The position numbers and the translations under genes were made by a program. Below are positions 1-8,998 of a DNA stretch of 64,000 bases, piece by piece (the stretch's first letter is position 1; each line of letters starts with the position of its first letter). The notes below the pieces were generated by a model. That model was given only the letters and a program-made list of their open reading frames with translations. It was not told the origin of the DNA and searched no databases. The stretch is from positions 62,001-126,000 of the forward strand of contig CAWHYZ010000017.1 in NCBI GenBank assembly GCA_963833605.1, given 5' to 3'. This DNA is from JAFAXD01 sp963833605. Lineage in GTDB: Bacteria > Pseudomonadota > Alphaproteobacteria > Rhizobiales > Xanthobacteraceae.

Positions 1-1
1 G

Positions 2-748
2 CGCCTGACGCAGTGGAACTGCCTGGACCTGCCGACAGCCGATCCGAGATACGCCTGCGATTGGGAGCGGCTCTGCGCCGAAATCGTGTCGTATCGTGCC
101 CCGCTGATCACAATCCGCCAACTCGATTTCAGTTATCACACAGGGCGTGACATTTTCCGGGACGCGGAAGCTACTCTGGAGCCGGGGCGCGCCCATCGAC
201 TGACGGGCCCCAACGGCGCCGGCAAGACGACGTTCCTGAAGATCCTCGTGGGCGCGCTGGTCCCGCGGTCCGCCCGCATTGCACTTGACGGAGTCCCTTA
301 TCAACCGTGGCGAAGCGGAAACGTCGCGCTCGCGCTGGCGACCCAGAACCCGGACCAGCAGTGGTGCGGAGCGACACTGCGCGAGGATATGGCGCGCCGG
401 CGCGCAGCGCTCGCCGGTCGCAGCGCGCGGGACGCGCTTTCGGATCAGCGAATCTCGATCCTTGCCCGCCATCTCGGCATCTCCTCGATCGACCAACATC
501 TCTACGAGCTGCCCCTGGCGGCGCGCAAACGTATCAGCTGGCTGTGGCCGTTTGCCGGCGCGCACCCGTGGATGATGCTGGACGAGCCCACCATTGGCCA
601 GGACAACGACACCTGCGCGGCGCTTGCGCGCACGCTCGCGCTGTTCTGCGAGGCCGGCTATGGCGTGATGTTCGTCACCCACGACGATGGGTTCGCCGCT
701 GCAGTCCCGCATCGCGTCCTGCACGTAGAAAACATGCAGATCAGCTAG
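2..748 (+). CDS. ABC transporter ATP-binding protein, 3' part of a probable tandem-ATPase gene
   Basis: This is an ATPase subunit that would power a membrane transporter. Walker A (GPNGAGKTT) is near residue 40 counted from the GTG at 86, Walker B is MMLDEPTIGQD, and the H-loop is FVTHDD. The LSGGQ signature is degenerate (roughly LPLAARKR). The frame stays open from base 2 to the GTG at 86 with no stop, giving a plausible linker (LTQWNCLDLPTADPRYACDW). I infer that the real gene starts outside the window and carries a first ATPase domain, as in CbiO/EcfA-type double ATPases of vitamin or cobalt importers. The TAG stop lies in the left arm of a dispersed palindrome. Confidence 0.8.
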   Translation, partial: RLTQWNCLDLPTADPRYACDWERLCAEIVSYRAPLITIRQLDFSYHTGRDIFRDAEATLEPGRAHRLTGPNGAGKTTFLKILVGALVPRSARIALDGVPYQPWRSGNVALALATQNPDQQWCGATLREDMARRRAALAGRSARDALSDQRISILARHLGISSIDQHLYELPLAARKRISWLWPFAGAHPWMMLDEPTIGQDNDTCAALARTLALFCEAGYGVMFVTHDDGFAAAVPHRVLHVENMQIS

Positions 749-786
749 AGCGCGATGACATATCCTTGATTCGTCATCGCGCTCTA
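746..786. repeat. Inverted repeat, 14-bp perfect arms
   Basis: The arms are TAGAGCGCGATGAC (746-759) and its exact reverse complement (773-786), with a 13-bp spacer. The left arm supplies the TAG stop of the upstream ABC gene. The same layout, with GAGCGCATCCCGAT arms, recurs at 15996-16031 and 30577-30612. It resembles palindromic units common in Bradyrhizobium-like genomes and could act as a terminator. Confidence 0.75.
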
Positions 787-798
787 GCCCTTTTGTTG

Positions 799-850
799 GA
801 GCATGATCTTTTCCGAAAACCGGTACCCACTTTTCGGGATCATGCTCTAG
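799..850. repeat. Palindromic repeat with GAGCATGATC arms and GAAAA...TTTTC inner stem
   Basis: The outer arms are GAGCATGATC (799-808) and GATCATGCTC (838-847). The inner part holds CCGAAAA and TTTTCGG around ACCGGTACCCAC. It belongs with copies at 15933-15981, 26081-26115 and 30629-30672. The right end CTAG supplies the TAG stop codon (847-849) of the minus-strand gene that follows. Confidence 0.75.
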
Positions 851-1086
851 ACATTCGCGTGGAGCGATCTCGGGTCGGCCTGTTCAGCGGCGCTCAGCAT
901 CGATTGCGAGATGTTGGCAAGCGTTCGCGCCTCCCGCACGTGGGCCAGAAACTGTTCCTGGCTGTAGTAGCGCGCCCAGCGTCCGTTCACGCGCAGATCG
1001 GCCAAGTCGGCGCAGCGTCGCTCCGCGAGCGCACAGAGCTTGCGCATCACCGCGGCCGGCATGTAGCGCGGAATGGCATCCGCCAT
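847..1086 (-). CDS. Small TIGR03809-like conserved hypothetical protein
   Basis: This 79-residue protein has no known function. Its core (ALAERRCADLADL, then GRWARYYSQEQFLAHVREA) resembles the TIGR03809 family of roughly 70-80-residue proteins known mainly from Bradyrhizobium and Rhodopseudomonas relatives. I chose the internal ATG at 1086 (MADAIPRYMP) because the longer frame up to 1206 is rich in Cys, Arg and Trp and does not look like protein. No strong Shine-Dalgarno is visible. The stop codon lies inside a dispersed repeat. It is convergent with the ABC gene and separate from the protease locus. Confidence 0.6.
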   Translation of the reverse strand: MADAIPRYMPAAVMRKLCALAERRCADLADLRVNGRWARYYSQEQFLAHVREARTLANISQSMLSAAEQADPRSLHANV

Positions 1087-1273
1087 CGCGGAAATCCAAG
1101 TTGGTCGAAGGGATTTCTTCCACACAGCACAACGCCAACACCGAGCACAAACTCGACCGCGCACGCCACATCGAACCGACGACCGGTCTATCGATAGCTG
1201 ATTCACTCAATCGCAAGTGAACAGTTTCGCAATTGTCCACGCTGCGCGCGCCCTGCTGTCTACCGGTATCCGG

Positions 1274-2806
1274 CTATTGGCGGGTCGCACGCGCGGATGC
1301 GTCTGCCGAAGGATCAACGGCGAGGATCGCCTGATACGCATCCACAAGACCGGCGCCAAACTGGTCATCGCGACCTTTCGGTCCGAGGTCTTTGGCAGTG
1401 CTCTGCAACGCCTTCTTCACCGCGTTGCCATCGAGCGTCGGCTTGCGCTCGAGCATGAGCGCGGCAATCCCCGTGATATATGCGGCCGCGAACGACGTTC
1501 CCGAAGACATGTCGTAGGCAGCGGCCGGGGCCAGCACCAGAATGTCGGCGCCGGGCGCTGCGACCGCGATGTAGCTGCCGCGATTCGCCTGGGCAAGCAA
1601 CTTATCGTCCGCATCGGTCGCGCTCACCGCGATCACATTCGGATCGGCAGCCGGGTACAGCGGCGGCGACTTCGGCCCCGCATTGCCAACGGCCGCGATC
1701 AGGATCGTGCCCTTGCGGTCGAGCGCCGCCAGTGCGCGCCCGAGCAGCGGATCGGACGGACCGGTGAAACTCAGGTTGATGATCCGAGCGCCCTGCCCGG
1801 CGGCCCAATCAAGGCCCTTCAGGATATTGAAGGTCGTCCCGTCGGCGCCGCTTGCGGCCGCTCCGAAGGCGCGCACCGCCAGGATGCTTGCCGCGGGCGC
1901 TGAGCCCATGAGCCGGCCATGCGCCGCAACAATGCCGGCGACTGCTGTCCCGTGGGCATGTGGCGGTTCGCCGGTCCCGAGTGCATCGAACTGCGCGATG
2001 ACGGCGCCGGCGAGATCGGGATGGCTCGCGTCGATTCCGGAATCAACGATCGCAATCGGCACCTTGTCGCCCTTGGCGAGGCCCAATGCCTCGGTCAGCC
2101 GCAGTTTCGTCAGCGCATACTGAGCGGGATCGCCGCTCGCAGCCTTGGTCTCGGACGTGCCGGGCGCCACCTTCGGCATCGCGGCAGCGTCGCGGCATCC
2201 GGCGCCTGTTCGGCAAACCCAAAGCGATAATTGGGCTGCGCTTTCATGCGATTGGCTTCGAGCGCGCGCACGACCTCAGCAACCGAGCGCCGGCCGGAAA
2301 TGCGCAGGCGCAGGATGGTTGAATTGGTCAAAGCGAGCGCCGTCCGATCGAGCAGCGTCAGCCGGTATCGGCGGATCAACGCTTCGATCACTGCAAGCGC
2401 CGGATTGCCAGCCATATCGACGACCACCTCGTCGGCCGCGAAGTCGCGTCTCGCCCGCCGGCGGCGCGCCGCTGCGACCGGTCGCCGCCGTGATCGTCGG
2501 GGTGGTTATTTTCGACGGTGGCGATGAGCCCTTGGAGATGACCCGCTTGGTGCTCTTGCGGGAGTTATTGCCGGTTTTGCCGGATGAGGTCGTGCCGGTA
2601 TCGGACGCGCCGCCCATCGGGATATTCGAGATATTCCCGGGCTGAGTATGAAAGCCGGGATCGCGCGGTCCGATCGGGCTCATCATCGGCATCATCGGCG
2701 GGCCGCGAAAGCTTGGGGTGAATTGGGCGTTCGCCGGCATCACCGCGAGCGTCAGCCAGGCGAGGATGGCTCCCGCTGCGCTCCAGCGCCCACTCGGCCG
2801 CTTCAT
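1274..2806 (-). CDS. Secreted S8 (subtilisin-like) serine protease, two compensating frameshifts
   Basis: An extracytoplasmic peptidase of about 510 residues when reconstructed. The N-terminus (2806 downward) has a signal peptide ending near ANAQF and a low-complexity Gly/Pro/Ser linker. The I9-like propeptide (VVVDMAGNPALAVIEAL ... RISGRRSVAEVVRALEAN) is in another frame, entered near 2446. The catalytic domain returns to the first frame near 2182. Its triad is visible as IAIVDSGID (Asp), HAHGTAVAG (His) and SSGTSFAAA (Ser). The two shifts cancel, and both flanks match the family, so consensus errors are likelier than loss of function. It lies 27 bp downstream of the anti-sigma gene and probably shares its operon. 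Confidence 0.75.
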
Positions 2807-2833
2807 CCTAATCCTCGAAAACGCGACCCAACC

Positions 2834-3559
2834 CTATTCGGGCGCAATAAAACCGATGAGCTTGTTCGCTTGCATCACCTTCACGACCTCAGCCTTGTCG
2901 CCGGCGGCCACTCGGAGGCGGTAGAGGCCGCCGGGCTTGGGACCGTCGACCACGCTGGCCTTGTTGGCTTCCAGGAACCGGGTGACATCGGCCGCGCTGG
3001 CATCTGGCGCAAAGCGCACCAGGACATGAAAGCCTGTCGCGGCGTTCGCAAGCGCCGTCGGAGCAGCCGGCGCGGGCGCCGACGCCGCCTCGTGGGTGAC
3101 GCCACGAGCAGCGCTCCGAAGAGGAGCAGCCGGCGGAGGCACTGATGCCGTCTCGTAGGTGACGTCACGCTGTCCAATGAGGAATGTTGCGATCGCACCA
3201 GCCTCCAACACGATGACTAAACCGGCGATAGCAGCCGACCATGCCAGAGTCCGCGGTGACAGCCGCGCCAGGAACCTCGCCAAAATCCCCCCGAGCGCTG
3301 CCCGCGGGTAGCGGGCTTGATCGGCGTCGATCGCGGCCAAGAGCTTGTCGAGCGCGCGTGCCGACGGTGTCCCGAGCGCCTCGTTGACCGCGACGGTTTC
3401 GGCCATTTCCTCACGCACAAGCGCAAAATGCCGGGCCAGTTCCTGATTGCTCGCAAGCGCCTCCTCGACCCGTTTTGCCTCAGCGGGGCTGAGCGTGCGG
3501 GCCGCATGCCACGGCAGCAGCGCCTCGAGTTGCTCACGCTCATTCGGCGTCATGGCCAA
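2834..3559 (-). CDS. Membrane-anchored anti-sigma factor
   Basis: A 241-residue single-pass membrane protein. The N-terminus (EALLPWHAARTLSPAEAKRVEEAL) is the usual cytosolic part of anti-ECF-sigma proteins, although I see no HxxxCxxC zinc motif. A transmembrane helix follows at about residues 107-130 (LAWSAAIAGLVIVLEAGAIATF). Then comes an Ala/Pro-rich linker and a C-terminal domain (GFHVLVRFAPDASAADVTRFLEAN) that resembles the propeptide fold of the neighbouring protease. It overlaps the sigma gene by 10 bp, which strongly suggests translational coupling. Its role is inferred from position: it would hold the sigma factor inactive, perhaps released by proteolysis. Confidence 0.75.
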   Translation of the reverse strand: MAMTPNEREQLEALLPWHAARTLSPAEAKRVEEALASNQELARHFALVREEMAETVAVNEALGTPSARALDKLLAAIDADQARYPRAALGGILARFLARLSPRTLAWSAAIAGLVIVLEAGAIATFLIGQRDVTYETASVPPPAAPLRSAARGVTHEAASAPAPAAPTALANAATGFHVLVRFAPDASAADVTRFLEANKASVVDGPKPGGLYRLRVAAGDKAEVVKVMQANKLIGFIAPE

Positions 3560-4116
3560 CCTCGCTCCACGCCGGCTTCCTTGAGAAGCTCGGCCAGCTT
3601 CTTACGCGCATAGAACATGCGCGTCTTCACCGTGTTTTCCGGGATATCGACGATCTCGGCCACCTCCTCGACCGATTTCTCGTGGTAGTAGACAAGATCG
3701 ATAATCTCCCGGTGATCGGGCGAAAGCTTGGTCAGGCAGCGACGCAGGATTTCGCCCTTGTCCTTTTTCTGCAAGGCAACTTCGGGGGTATCTGCGCCAT
3801 CCTCGACCGCCTCCGCGGTCTCCTCGTCAAGCTCCGCCTCTTTTCGGCGCCGCATCGCCGACAAGGCCTTGAACCGCGCAATCGCCAAGATCCAGGTCGA
3901 AACCGCCGCACGCCCTTCGAACCGGTCAGCCTGCCGCCACACGTCCAGAAAGACCTCACTGATCAGGTCCTGGGCCGAGGCCTCGTTGCGGACAAGCCGC
4001 AGCACGAAGCGAAAAACCTTGACGTGATGCCGCGCGTACAGCGCCTGCATCGCGAGCCGATCCCCACGTGCGATCCGGCCAATCAGGATTTCGTCGCTCG
4101 CCTGAAGTGCGCTCAA
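3550..4116 (-). CDS. ECF-type RNA polymerase sigma factor
   Basis: A 188-residue sigma-70 family protein. Region 2 is near residues 20-90 (LYARHHVKVFRFVLRLVRNEASAQDLISEVFLDVWR) and region 4 near residues 125-180 (LSPDHREIIDLVYYHEKSVEEVAEI, then NTVKTRMFYARKKL). It is the first gene of a sigma/anti-sigma/protease set on the minus strand. Such sigma factors usually transcribe their own operon, but I could not identify a clear -35/-10 pair in the 287-bp region upstream. Confidence 0.9.
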   Translation of the reverse strand: MSALQASDEILIGRIARGDRLAMQALYARHHVKVFRFVLRLVRNEASAQDLISEVFLDVWRQADRFEGRAAVSTWILAIARFKALSAMRRRKEAELDEETAEAVEDGADTPEVALQKKDKGEILRRCLTKLSPDHREIIDLVYYHEKSVEEVAEIVDIPENTVKTRMFYARKKLAELLKEAGVERGWP

Positions 4117-4403
4117 CGTGCGGCTCTCGTTTGGTAGTCGCCCACATCGGCAACGAGGTTCACATGCGCGCGAGGACTGCTGCCGCTGGCGCCGCGATGC
4201 TTAATGCGATACCCGTGGGGCCACGGCCCCCACCGCACGTCGCTCGTCACGCACCAATCCCCTGCTGGCCTGATCCGATTGACAGACGATTTAACGCCAA
4301 TGATGTATTCGATTTGTCGGTAACATTGGAAGGGCGCCCTTGACGGCGCCTCATCGGATCGCGATCGAACTGCATCCAAGAGAGTCCGGACAAGGAACGC
4401 CCC
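4117..4403. other. Divergent intergenic region between sigma factor and GST
   Basis: No gene is supported here. It must hold the promoters of the minus-strand sigma operon and the plus-strand GST, but I see no convincing consensus box. The A/T-richer part at about 4270-4340 is the likeliest promoter area. A weak ribosome site (GGAACG) precedes the GST start. Confidence 0.4.
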
Positions 4404-5033
4404 ATGATCGATCTCTACACGTGGACGACCCCCAACGGCCGCAAGGCCTCCATCATGCTCGAGGAAATTGGGTTGCCCTACACGGTTCACCCCATCGACA
4501 TTGGCAAGGACGAGCAGTTCAAGCCCGAATTCCTCAAGATCAGCCCCAACAACCGCATTCCGGCCATCGTCGACCGCGACACCGGCATCAGCCTCATGGA
4601 ATCCGGCGCGCTGATGATCTACCTCGCCGACAAGACCGGAAAGCTGCTGCCCAAGGAAGGCGAGCCGCGCTACCGCGTGCTGGAATGGCTGATGTGGCAG
4701 ATGGGCGGCATCGGCCCGATGCTCGGACAGGTCCATCATTTCGTGAAATACAACAAGGGCAAGGCTCCCTACGCCGAGGAGCGCTATCTCAAGGAGGCAC
4801 ACCGGCTGTACGGTGTGCTCGATCGCAGGCTCGCCGGCCGCGAGTTCGTCGCCGACAGCTACTCGATCGCCGACATTTCGATCTGGCCTTGGATCTCGCG
4901 CTTCGAATGGCAGACCATCGACATGAATCAATATCCCAATGTGAAACGCTGGTATGTCGCTATCGCCAACCGGCCGGCCGTCAAGAAGGGCTATTCTGTG
5001 CCCAAGGACATGGGACCAATACCGATGCCCTGA
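4404..5033 (+). CDS. Glutathione S-transferase (YghU/YfcG-like)
   Basis: A 209-residue cytosolic GST. The thioredoxin-like N-terminal domain starts MIDLYTWTTPNGRKASIMLEE and carries the NNRIPAIVD cis-Pro loop and the ESGALMIYLA glutathione-binding segment. The C-terminal helical domain contains DSYSIADISIWPW. The TxPNGxK start is typical of the YfcG/YghU group, which has glutathione-dependent disulfide reductase or peroxidase activity and lacks a catalytic Cys. The length is normal. The molybdenum hydroxylase gene begins 65 bp downstream on the same strand, but nothing in the sequence shows a functional link. Confidence 0.88.
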   Translation: MIDLYTWTTPNGRKASIMLEEIGLPYTVHPIDIGKDEQFKPEFLKISPNNRIPAIVDRDTGISLMESGALMIYLADKTGKLLPKEGEPRYRVLEWLMWQMGGIGPMLGQVHHFVKYNKGKAPYAEERYLKEAHRLYGVLDRRLAGREFVADSYSIADISIWPWISRFEWQTIDMNQYPNVKRWYVAIANRPAVKKGYSVPKDMGPIPMP

Positions 5034-5098
5034 CGGGCTCAAACCGCGTACTTTCCCTACAACATTCGGCGCGTGTTGAAGCAGCGAGGGATTCTGCG

Positions 5099-7441
5099 AT
5101 GGGTGAGTTTGGAATTGGCCAGCCGGTGCCGCGCGAGGAGGACCCCTACCTCGTGCGCGGCGCCGGCCGCTACGTCGACGATGTCACCGTTCCCGGACAA
5201 TTGCGCGGCTATGTTTTGCGCTCGCCCCACGCGCATGCGCGCATTCGCAAGATCAGCGTCGAAGCGGCCAGAGCTCTGCCCGGCGTGCATCTCATCCTCA
5301 CCGGCCGCGATCCCGCAATCCTTGCGCTCGCAACGCAGCGGCCGCTGGTGCCCCGCAAACGCCGCGACGGCTCGCCCGCGGTCCCCGCTCCGCAGTCGGC
5401 CCTTGCCCGGGAGGTGGTTCACTACGCCGGCGATCTGGTGGCGTTTGTCGTGGCCGACACGTTGCACCAGGCAAAGGACGCCGCCGAAACAATCGAAATC
5501 GAGTACGAGTCGCTGACCGCCGTCGCGAGCGTCGAAGAGGCGGTCAAGCCGGGCGCGCCAGCGGCGCACGAAGCCTATCCGAACAACCAGAGCTACCTCT
5601 ACGAGGTCGGCGACAAGGCCGCAGTCGAACGCGCATTCTCGGGCGCAGCCAGCGTGGTCAAGCACCGCATGGTGATCAACCGCATCACCACCAACGCGAT
5701 GGAGCCGCGCGGCTGCCTTGCCGAATATGATGCGCGCGATGCACGTTACACCCTGCGTTGCACGGTGCAGGGCCCACACATCATTCGCCGCACGCTCGCG
5801 GGCGAAGTCCTCAAAGTGCCCGAGACCCAAGTCCGCGTCATCTCGGAGAATGTCGGCGGCGGGTTTGGCATGAAGGGTGCGCTCTACAACGAGTACATTC
5901 TTTGCGTCGTCGCCTCGAAGCTCACCGGCCAGCCGGTGAAATGGGTGTCGGAACGCAGCGAGGGTATCCTTACCGACGAGCAGGCACGCGACAATGTGAC
6001 GGAAGCCGAGCTCGCGCTCGACAAGGACGCCAAGATCCTCGGCCTGCGGGTCAAGACCTTCGCCAACATCGGCGCTTACTTCCATTCCGACCGCAGCGCC
6101 GGTCCGCCCACGGTCAATGTCGGCGTCCTGGCCGGCACCTACCTGATCCCGGCTGCCCACGTCGAGGTCACGGGCGTGTTGACCAACACCATGTTGACCG
6201 GACCTTACCGCGGCGCCGGCCGTCCGGAAGCGGCCTACGTGATCGAGACCATGATCGATATCGCCGCCCGTCAACTCGGCCTCGATCCGGCCGAACTGCG
6301 CCGGCGCAACACGATTCCCGCGAGCGCCATGCCATACAAGACGGCCCTCGTCTACACCTACGACTGCGGCGACTTCGGCAAGAACTTGGAGGACTGTCTG
6401 GTCAAGTCCCACTACGCCAGCTTTGCGGCACGCTTCCAGGAGGGGCGCCGGAACGGCAAGGTTTGCGGCATCGGCATTTCCAACACCGTCGAGTCCTCCA
6501 ACGCCGGGCTGATCGAGCACGCGGAAATCCGCTTCAATCCGACCGGCACCGTCACCATCCTGGTGGGCTCGCATGATCACGGCCAGGGTCATCAGACCGC
6601 GTGGCGCCAGATCATCGCGACCAAACTTGGAATCGAGCCAAGCAAGGTCGGCTTCAAATGGGGTGATACCGATCAGGTCGCGATCGGGACCGGCACGTTC
6701 GGGTCGCGCTCGGCGGTCTCGTGCGGCACGGCGCTCGTCACCGCGGCTCAGAAGATCGTCGCCAAGGGAACCAGGATCGCGGCCCACCTGATGGAAGCAG
6801 CCGAGCACGACATCGTGTTCGACAACGGCAAGTTCACCGTCGCCGGCACCGACAAATCGGTTGGCATCCTCGAGCTCGCCCGCGACTCGTTTGTGCCGGC
6901 GAAGATCCCGAAGGGCATGGAGCCCGGCCTCATGGAATCCGGCACGTTCGACGGCGGCCAGCGCACGTTCCCGAACGGCTGCCACATCAGCGAAGTCGAG
7001 ATCGACGAGGCGACCGGCGAAGTCGAACTCATCCGCTACACCGCAGTCGACGACGTGGGCCACATGATCAACCCGTTGCTGGTGGAAGGTCAGCTGCACG
7101 GCGGGATCGCCCAGGGTGTCGGCCAGGCCTTGTTCGAAAACATCGCCTACGACTCCTCCGGGCAGCTGCTGTCCGGTTCGTTCATGGACTATGCGATGCC
7201 GCGCGCGCGCGATTTCTGCGACTTCGTGCTGGGCGAAAACGAAATACCGACCAAAACGAACCCGCTTGGGGTCAAGGGAGCGGGCGAATCCGGTACCGTC
7301 GGTGCCCTTTCGTCGGTGATGAACGCGATCAATGACGCGATGGCGCGTATTGGCGCGCCCTACGTGCAGATGCCGGCAACGCCGGAAAAACTTTGGCAGG
7401 CCATGGAAATGGCCAAACGTCGCGATAACAAGGTAGCTTAG
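5099..7441 (+). CDS. Xanthine dehydrogenase/CO dehydrogenase-family molybdopterin-binding large subunit
   Basis: A 780-residue large subunit of a molybdenum hydroxylase. Visible elements are the N-terminal EDPYLVRGAGRYVDD, the cofactor-contacting ENVGGGFGMKG and GPYRGAGRPEAAYVIE, GSHDHGQGHQT, and the C-terminal NPLGVKGAGESG with its catalytic-type Glu. The active-site loop reads YRGAGR, as in form II or general aldehyde/xanthine-type enzymes, not the AYRCSFR of true CO dehydrogenase. The start at 5099 has GAGGG 8 bases upstream. An open frame continues further 5' but is the GST gene read in another frame. No [2Fe-2S] or FAD subunit gene lies nearby, so partners must be encoded elsewhere. The substrate is unknown. 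Confidence 0.88.
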   Translation: MGEFGIGQPVPREEDPYLVRGAGRYVDDVTVPGQLRGYVLRSPHAHARIRKISVEAARALPGVHLILTGRDPAILALATQRPLVPRKRRDGSPAVPAPQSALAREVVHYAGDLVAFVVADTLHQAKDAAETIEIEYESLTAVASVEEAVKPGAPAAHEAYPNNQSYLYEVGDKAAVERAFSGAASVVKHRMVINRITTNAMEPRGCLAEYDARDARYTLRCTVQGPHIIRRTLAGEVLKVPETQVRVISENVGGGFGMKGALYNEYILCVVASKLTGQPVKWVSERSEGILTDEQARDNVTEAELALDKDAKILGLRVKTFANIGAYFHSDRSAGPPTVNVGVLAGTYLIPAAHVEVTGVLTNTMLTGPYRGAGRPEAAYVIETMIDIAARQLGLDPAELRRRNTIPASAMPYKTALVYTYDCGDFGKNLEDCLVKSHYASFAARFQEGRRNGKVCGIGISNTVESSNAGLIEHAEIRFNPTGTVTILVGSHDHGQGHQTAWRQIIATKLGIEPSKVGFKWGDTDQVAIGTGTFGSRSAVSCGTALVTAAQKIVAKGTRIAAHLMEAAEHDIVFDNGKFTVAGTDKSVGILELARDSFVPAKIPKGMEPGLMESGTFDGGQRTFPNGCHISEVEIDEATGEVELIRYTAVDDVGHMINPLLVEGQLHGGIAQGVGQALFENIAYDSSGQLLSGSFMDYAMPRARDFCDFVLGENEIPTKTNPLGVKGAGESGTVGALSSVMNAINDAMARIGAPYVQMPATPEKLWQAMEMAKRRDNKVA

Positions 7442-7480
7442 CCGGGCGGAGGGGTACGTCAGGGCCGGACGGAGCAGCCC

Positions 7481-8296
7481 ATGCTGGCGATCGTAAGCCG
7501 TTGCATACTGGTTGTGCTGCTGGTCTGCATGATCAGCGCGCGGGCACACGCCGTGCAGTGCCAACCACCGGGCGGGTTCGACGCTTGGCTCGCAAGCTTC
7601 AAGCAGGAGGCCGCCACCCAGGGCATCTCCCAGCGCGGGATCGCGGCGCTCAGTGGCGTCACCTACGATCCCGCCGTCATTGCCCGCGATCGCGGACAGG
7701 GCGTTTTCAAACAAAGTTTCGAGGAGTTCTCCGGCCGCATGGTGCCGCCGCGGCTCACCAAGGGCGCCAACATGTTGCGGCAATACGCCGGTACCTTCAC
7801 CCGAATCGAGCAGCAGTTCGGGGTGCCAGGTTCCATCCTGGTCGCAATCTGGGGACTGGAAACCGACTTCGGCGCCAATGTGGGCAAGTTCCCGACCATT
7901 CGTGCGCTTGCCTCCCTCGCCTACGATTGCCGCCGCAGCGAGATGTTCCAGGCTGAACTCCTCGATGCGCTGCGGATCGTCGAGCGTGGCGATCTCTCGC
8001 CGGCGGAGATGCATGGGGCCTGGGCCGGCGAGATTGGTCAAACCCAGTTCATGCCGTCGTCCTATATCAAGTTCGCGATCGACTACGACGGCAACGGCCG
8101 CCGCGACCTGATCCGCAGCGCGCCGGACGTGCTCGCCTCGACCGCCAATTATTTGCGCAGCTATGGTTGGCAGCGCGGTCAACCATGGGGACCGGGCAGC
8201 GCCAACTTCGACGTTTTGCTGCAGTGGAACAAGAGCCAAGTCTATTCCAAGACCATCGCCTATTTCGCCCAGCGCTTGGATCAGGCGGTGCAGTAA
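7481..8296 (+). CDS. Lytic murein transglycosylase, MltB family
   Basis: A 271-residue exported enzyme that cleaves the MurNAc-GlcNAc bond of peptidoglycan. It has an N-terminal signal peptide (about residues 1-24, ending ARAHA). The SLT domain follows, with the catalytic Glu in WGLETDFG (E127) and the family blocks WAGEIGQTQFMPSSY and DYDGNGRRDL. The sequence stops after the transglycosylase domain, so there is no C-terminal peptidoglycan-binding domain. It is monocistronic in appearance, 39 bp after the molybdenum hydroxylase gene. Confidence 0.9.
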   Translation: MLAIVSRCILVVLLVCMISARAHAVQCQPPGGFDAWLASFKQEAATQGISQRGIAALSGVTYDPAVIARDRGQGVFKQSFEEFSGRMVPPRLTKGANMLRQYAGTFTRIEQQFGVPGSILVAIWGLETDFGANVGKFPTIRALASLAYDCRRSEMFQAELLDALRIVERGDLSPAEMHGAWAGEIGQTQFMPSSYIKFAIDYDGNGRRDLIRSAPDVLASTANYLRSYGWQRGQPWGPGSANFDVLLQWNKSQVYSKTIAYFAQRLDQAVQ

Positions 8297-8377
8297 GCAA
8301 ATGGAACGGAGCGAAATCCGGGGGAAAGGCTGACCCGGGATTTCGCTCCATGCCGGCTGCGAATAGCGGGTCAAAGA

Positions 8378-8458
8378 GTAGCCCGGATGGAGCGAAGCGA
8401 AATCCGGAACTCGTGGACAGCCGCCGACCCGCATTCCGCTCCGCTCCATGCGGGCTAC
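8378..8458. repeat. Dispersed repeat, GTAGCCCGGATGGAGCG family
   Basis: The termini GTAGCCCGGATGGAGCG and CGCTCCATGCGGGCTAC form an imperfect inverted repeat about 80 bp long, with an inner GAAATCCGG/CGCATTCCGC section. Related copies are at 25836-25918, 26002-26071 and 59979-60048, all between genes. Confidence 0.75.
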
Positions 8459-8998
8459 AACGAGCCCGCAGTACATTCCGATTCACGTGTCAAATAGCCC
8501 GCGCAGCCAACGCTGCGCCGCCCGGAGAAAATGGGTGCCGGGCCACCCATTGTCCTCTTTTCCGTTTCCCCAAGGGGATGGGAGCGCCGAGGCCGGCGAG
8601 TAAGGTCAACACATCGTCCGCGCTTTCGACGCGGACCCGCGTTCCGTTGACGAAGGAACACGGCCCGCCTCTCGGCGCTCCACGCGGCTTTGTGAGCTCC
8701 AAGGAGCTTTCGGGATCCGCGCAGGAGCGGGCGTCCACCCGGACCCCCTACGCAGTCCCCGCGGGACGACCGTATTATCGTCCCGGCTAATCCCAAGAGC
8801 CTCCCGAGTGCCCGGTTACGAGCCGGACCCGCAGGCACCGCATTCCCGCCCCGCTTCAGGATCGTCTCGAGAAACGCCCCTTGGTGAGCCGGAACACAAA
8901 AGTACTGAATTTTGCTTTTCGGTCTGTCAATAAATGTTTTTGGCTTGCTCGGAGTTCCGGGCCATCCTTCGAGACGCCCGCGCTGCGCGCAAGGTCTT

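Noticed and set aside
4340..5098. In-frame extension of the molybdenum hydroxylase gene upstream of 5099
   Set aside because: It covers the GST gene in a different frame and its translation is unlike protein. The ATG at 5099 has a good ribosome site and matches family starts.
5057..8476. A minus-strand open frame of over 1100 codons opposite the molybdenum hydroxylase and mltB genes
   Set aside because: It is the complement of two well-recognised plus-strand genes. Its composition (His, Asp, Arg and Val rich) is typical of antisense frames in GC-rich DNA, and it has no family motif.
8490..8738. An 82-codon minus-strand frame in the repeat-rich region after mltB
   Set aside because: It is Arg/Gly/Ala-rich, with no recognised family and no ribosome site, and it lies within DNA that looks like a repeat. 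I treat it as non-coding.
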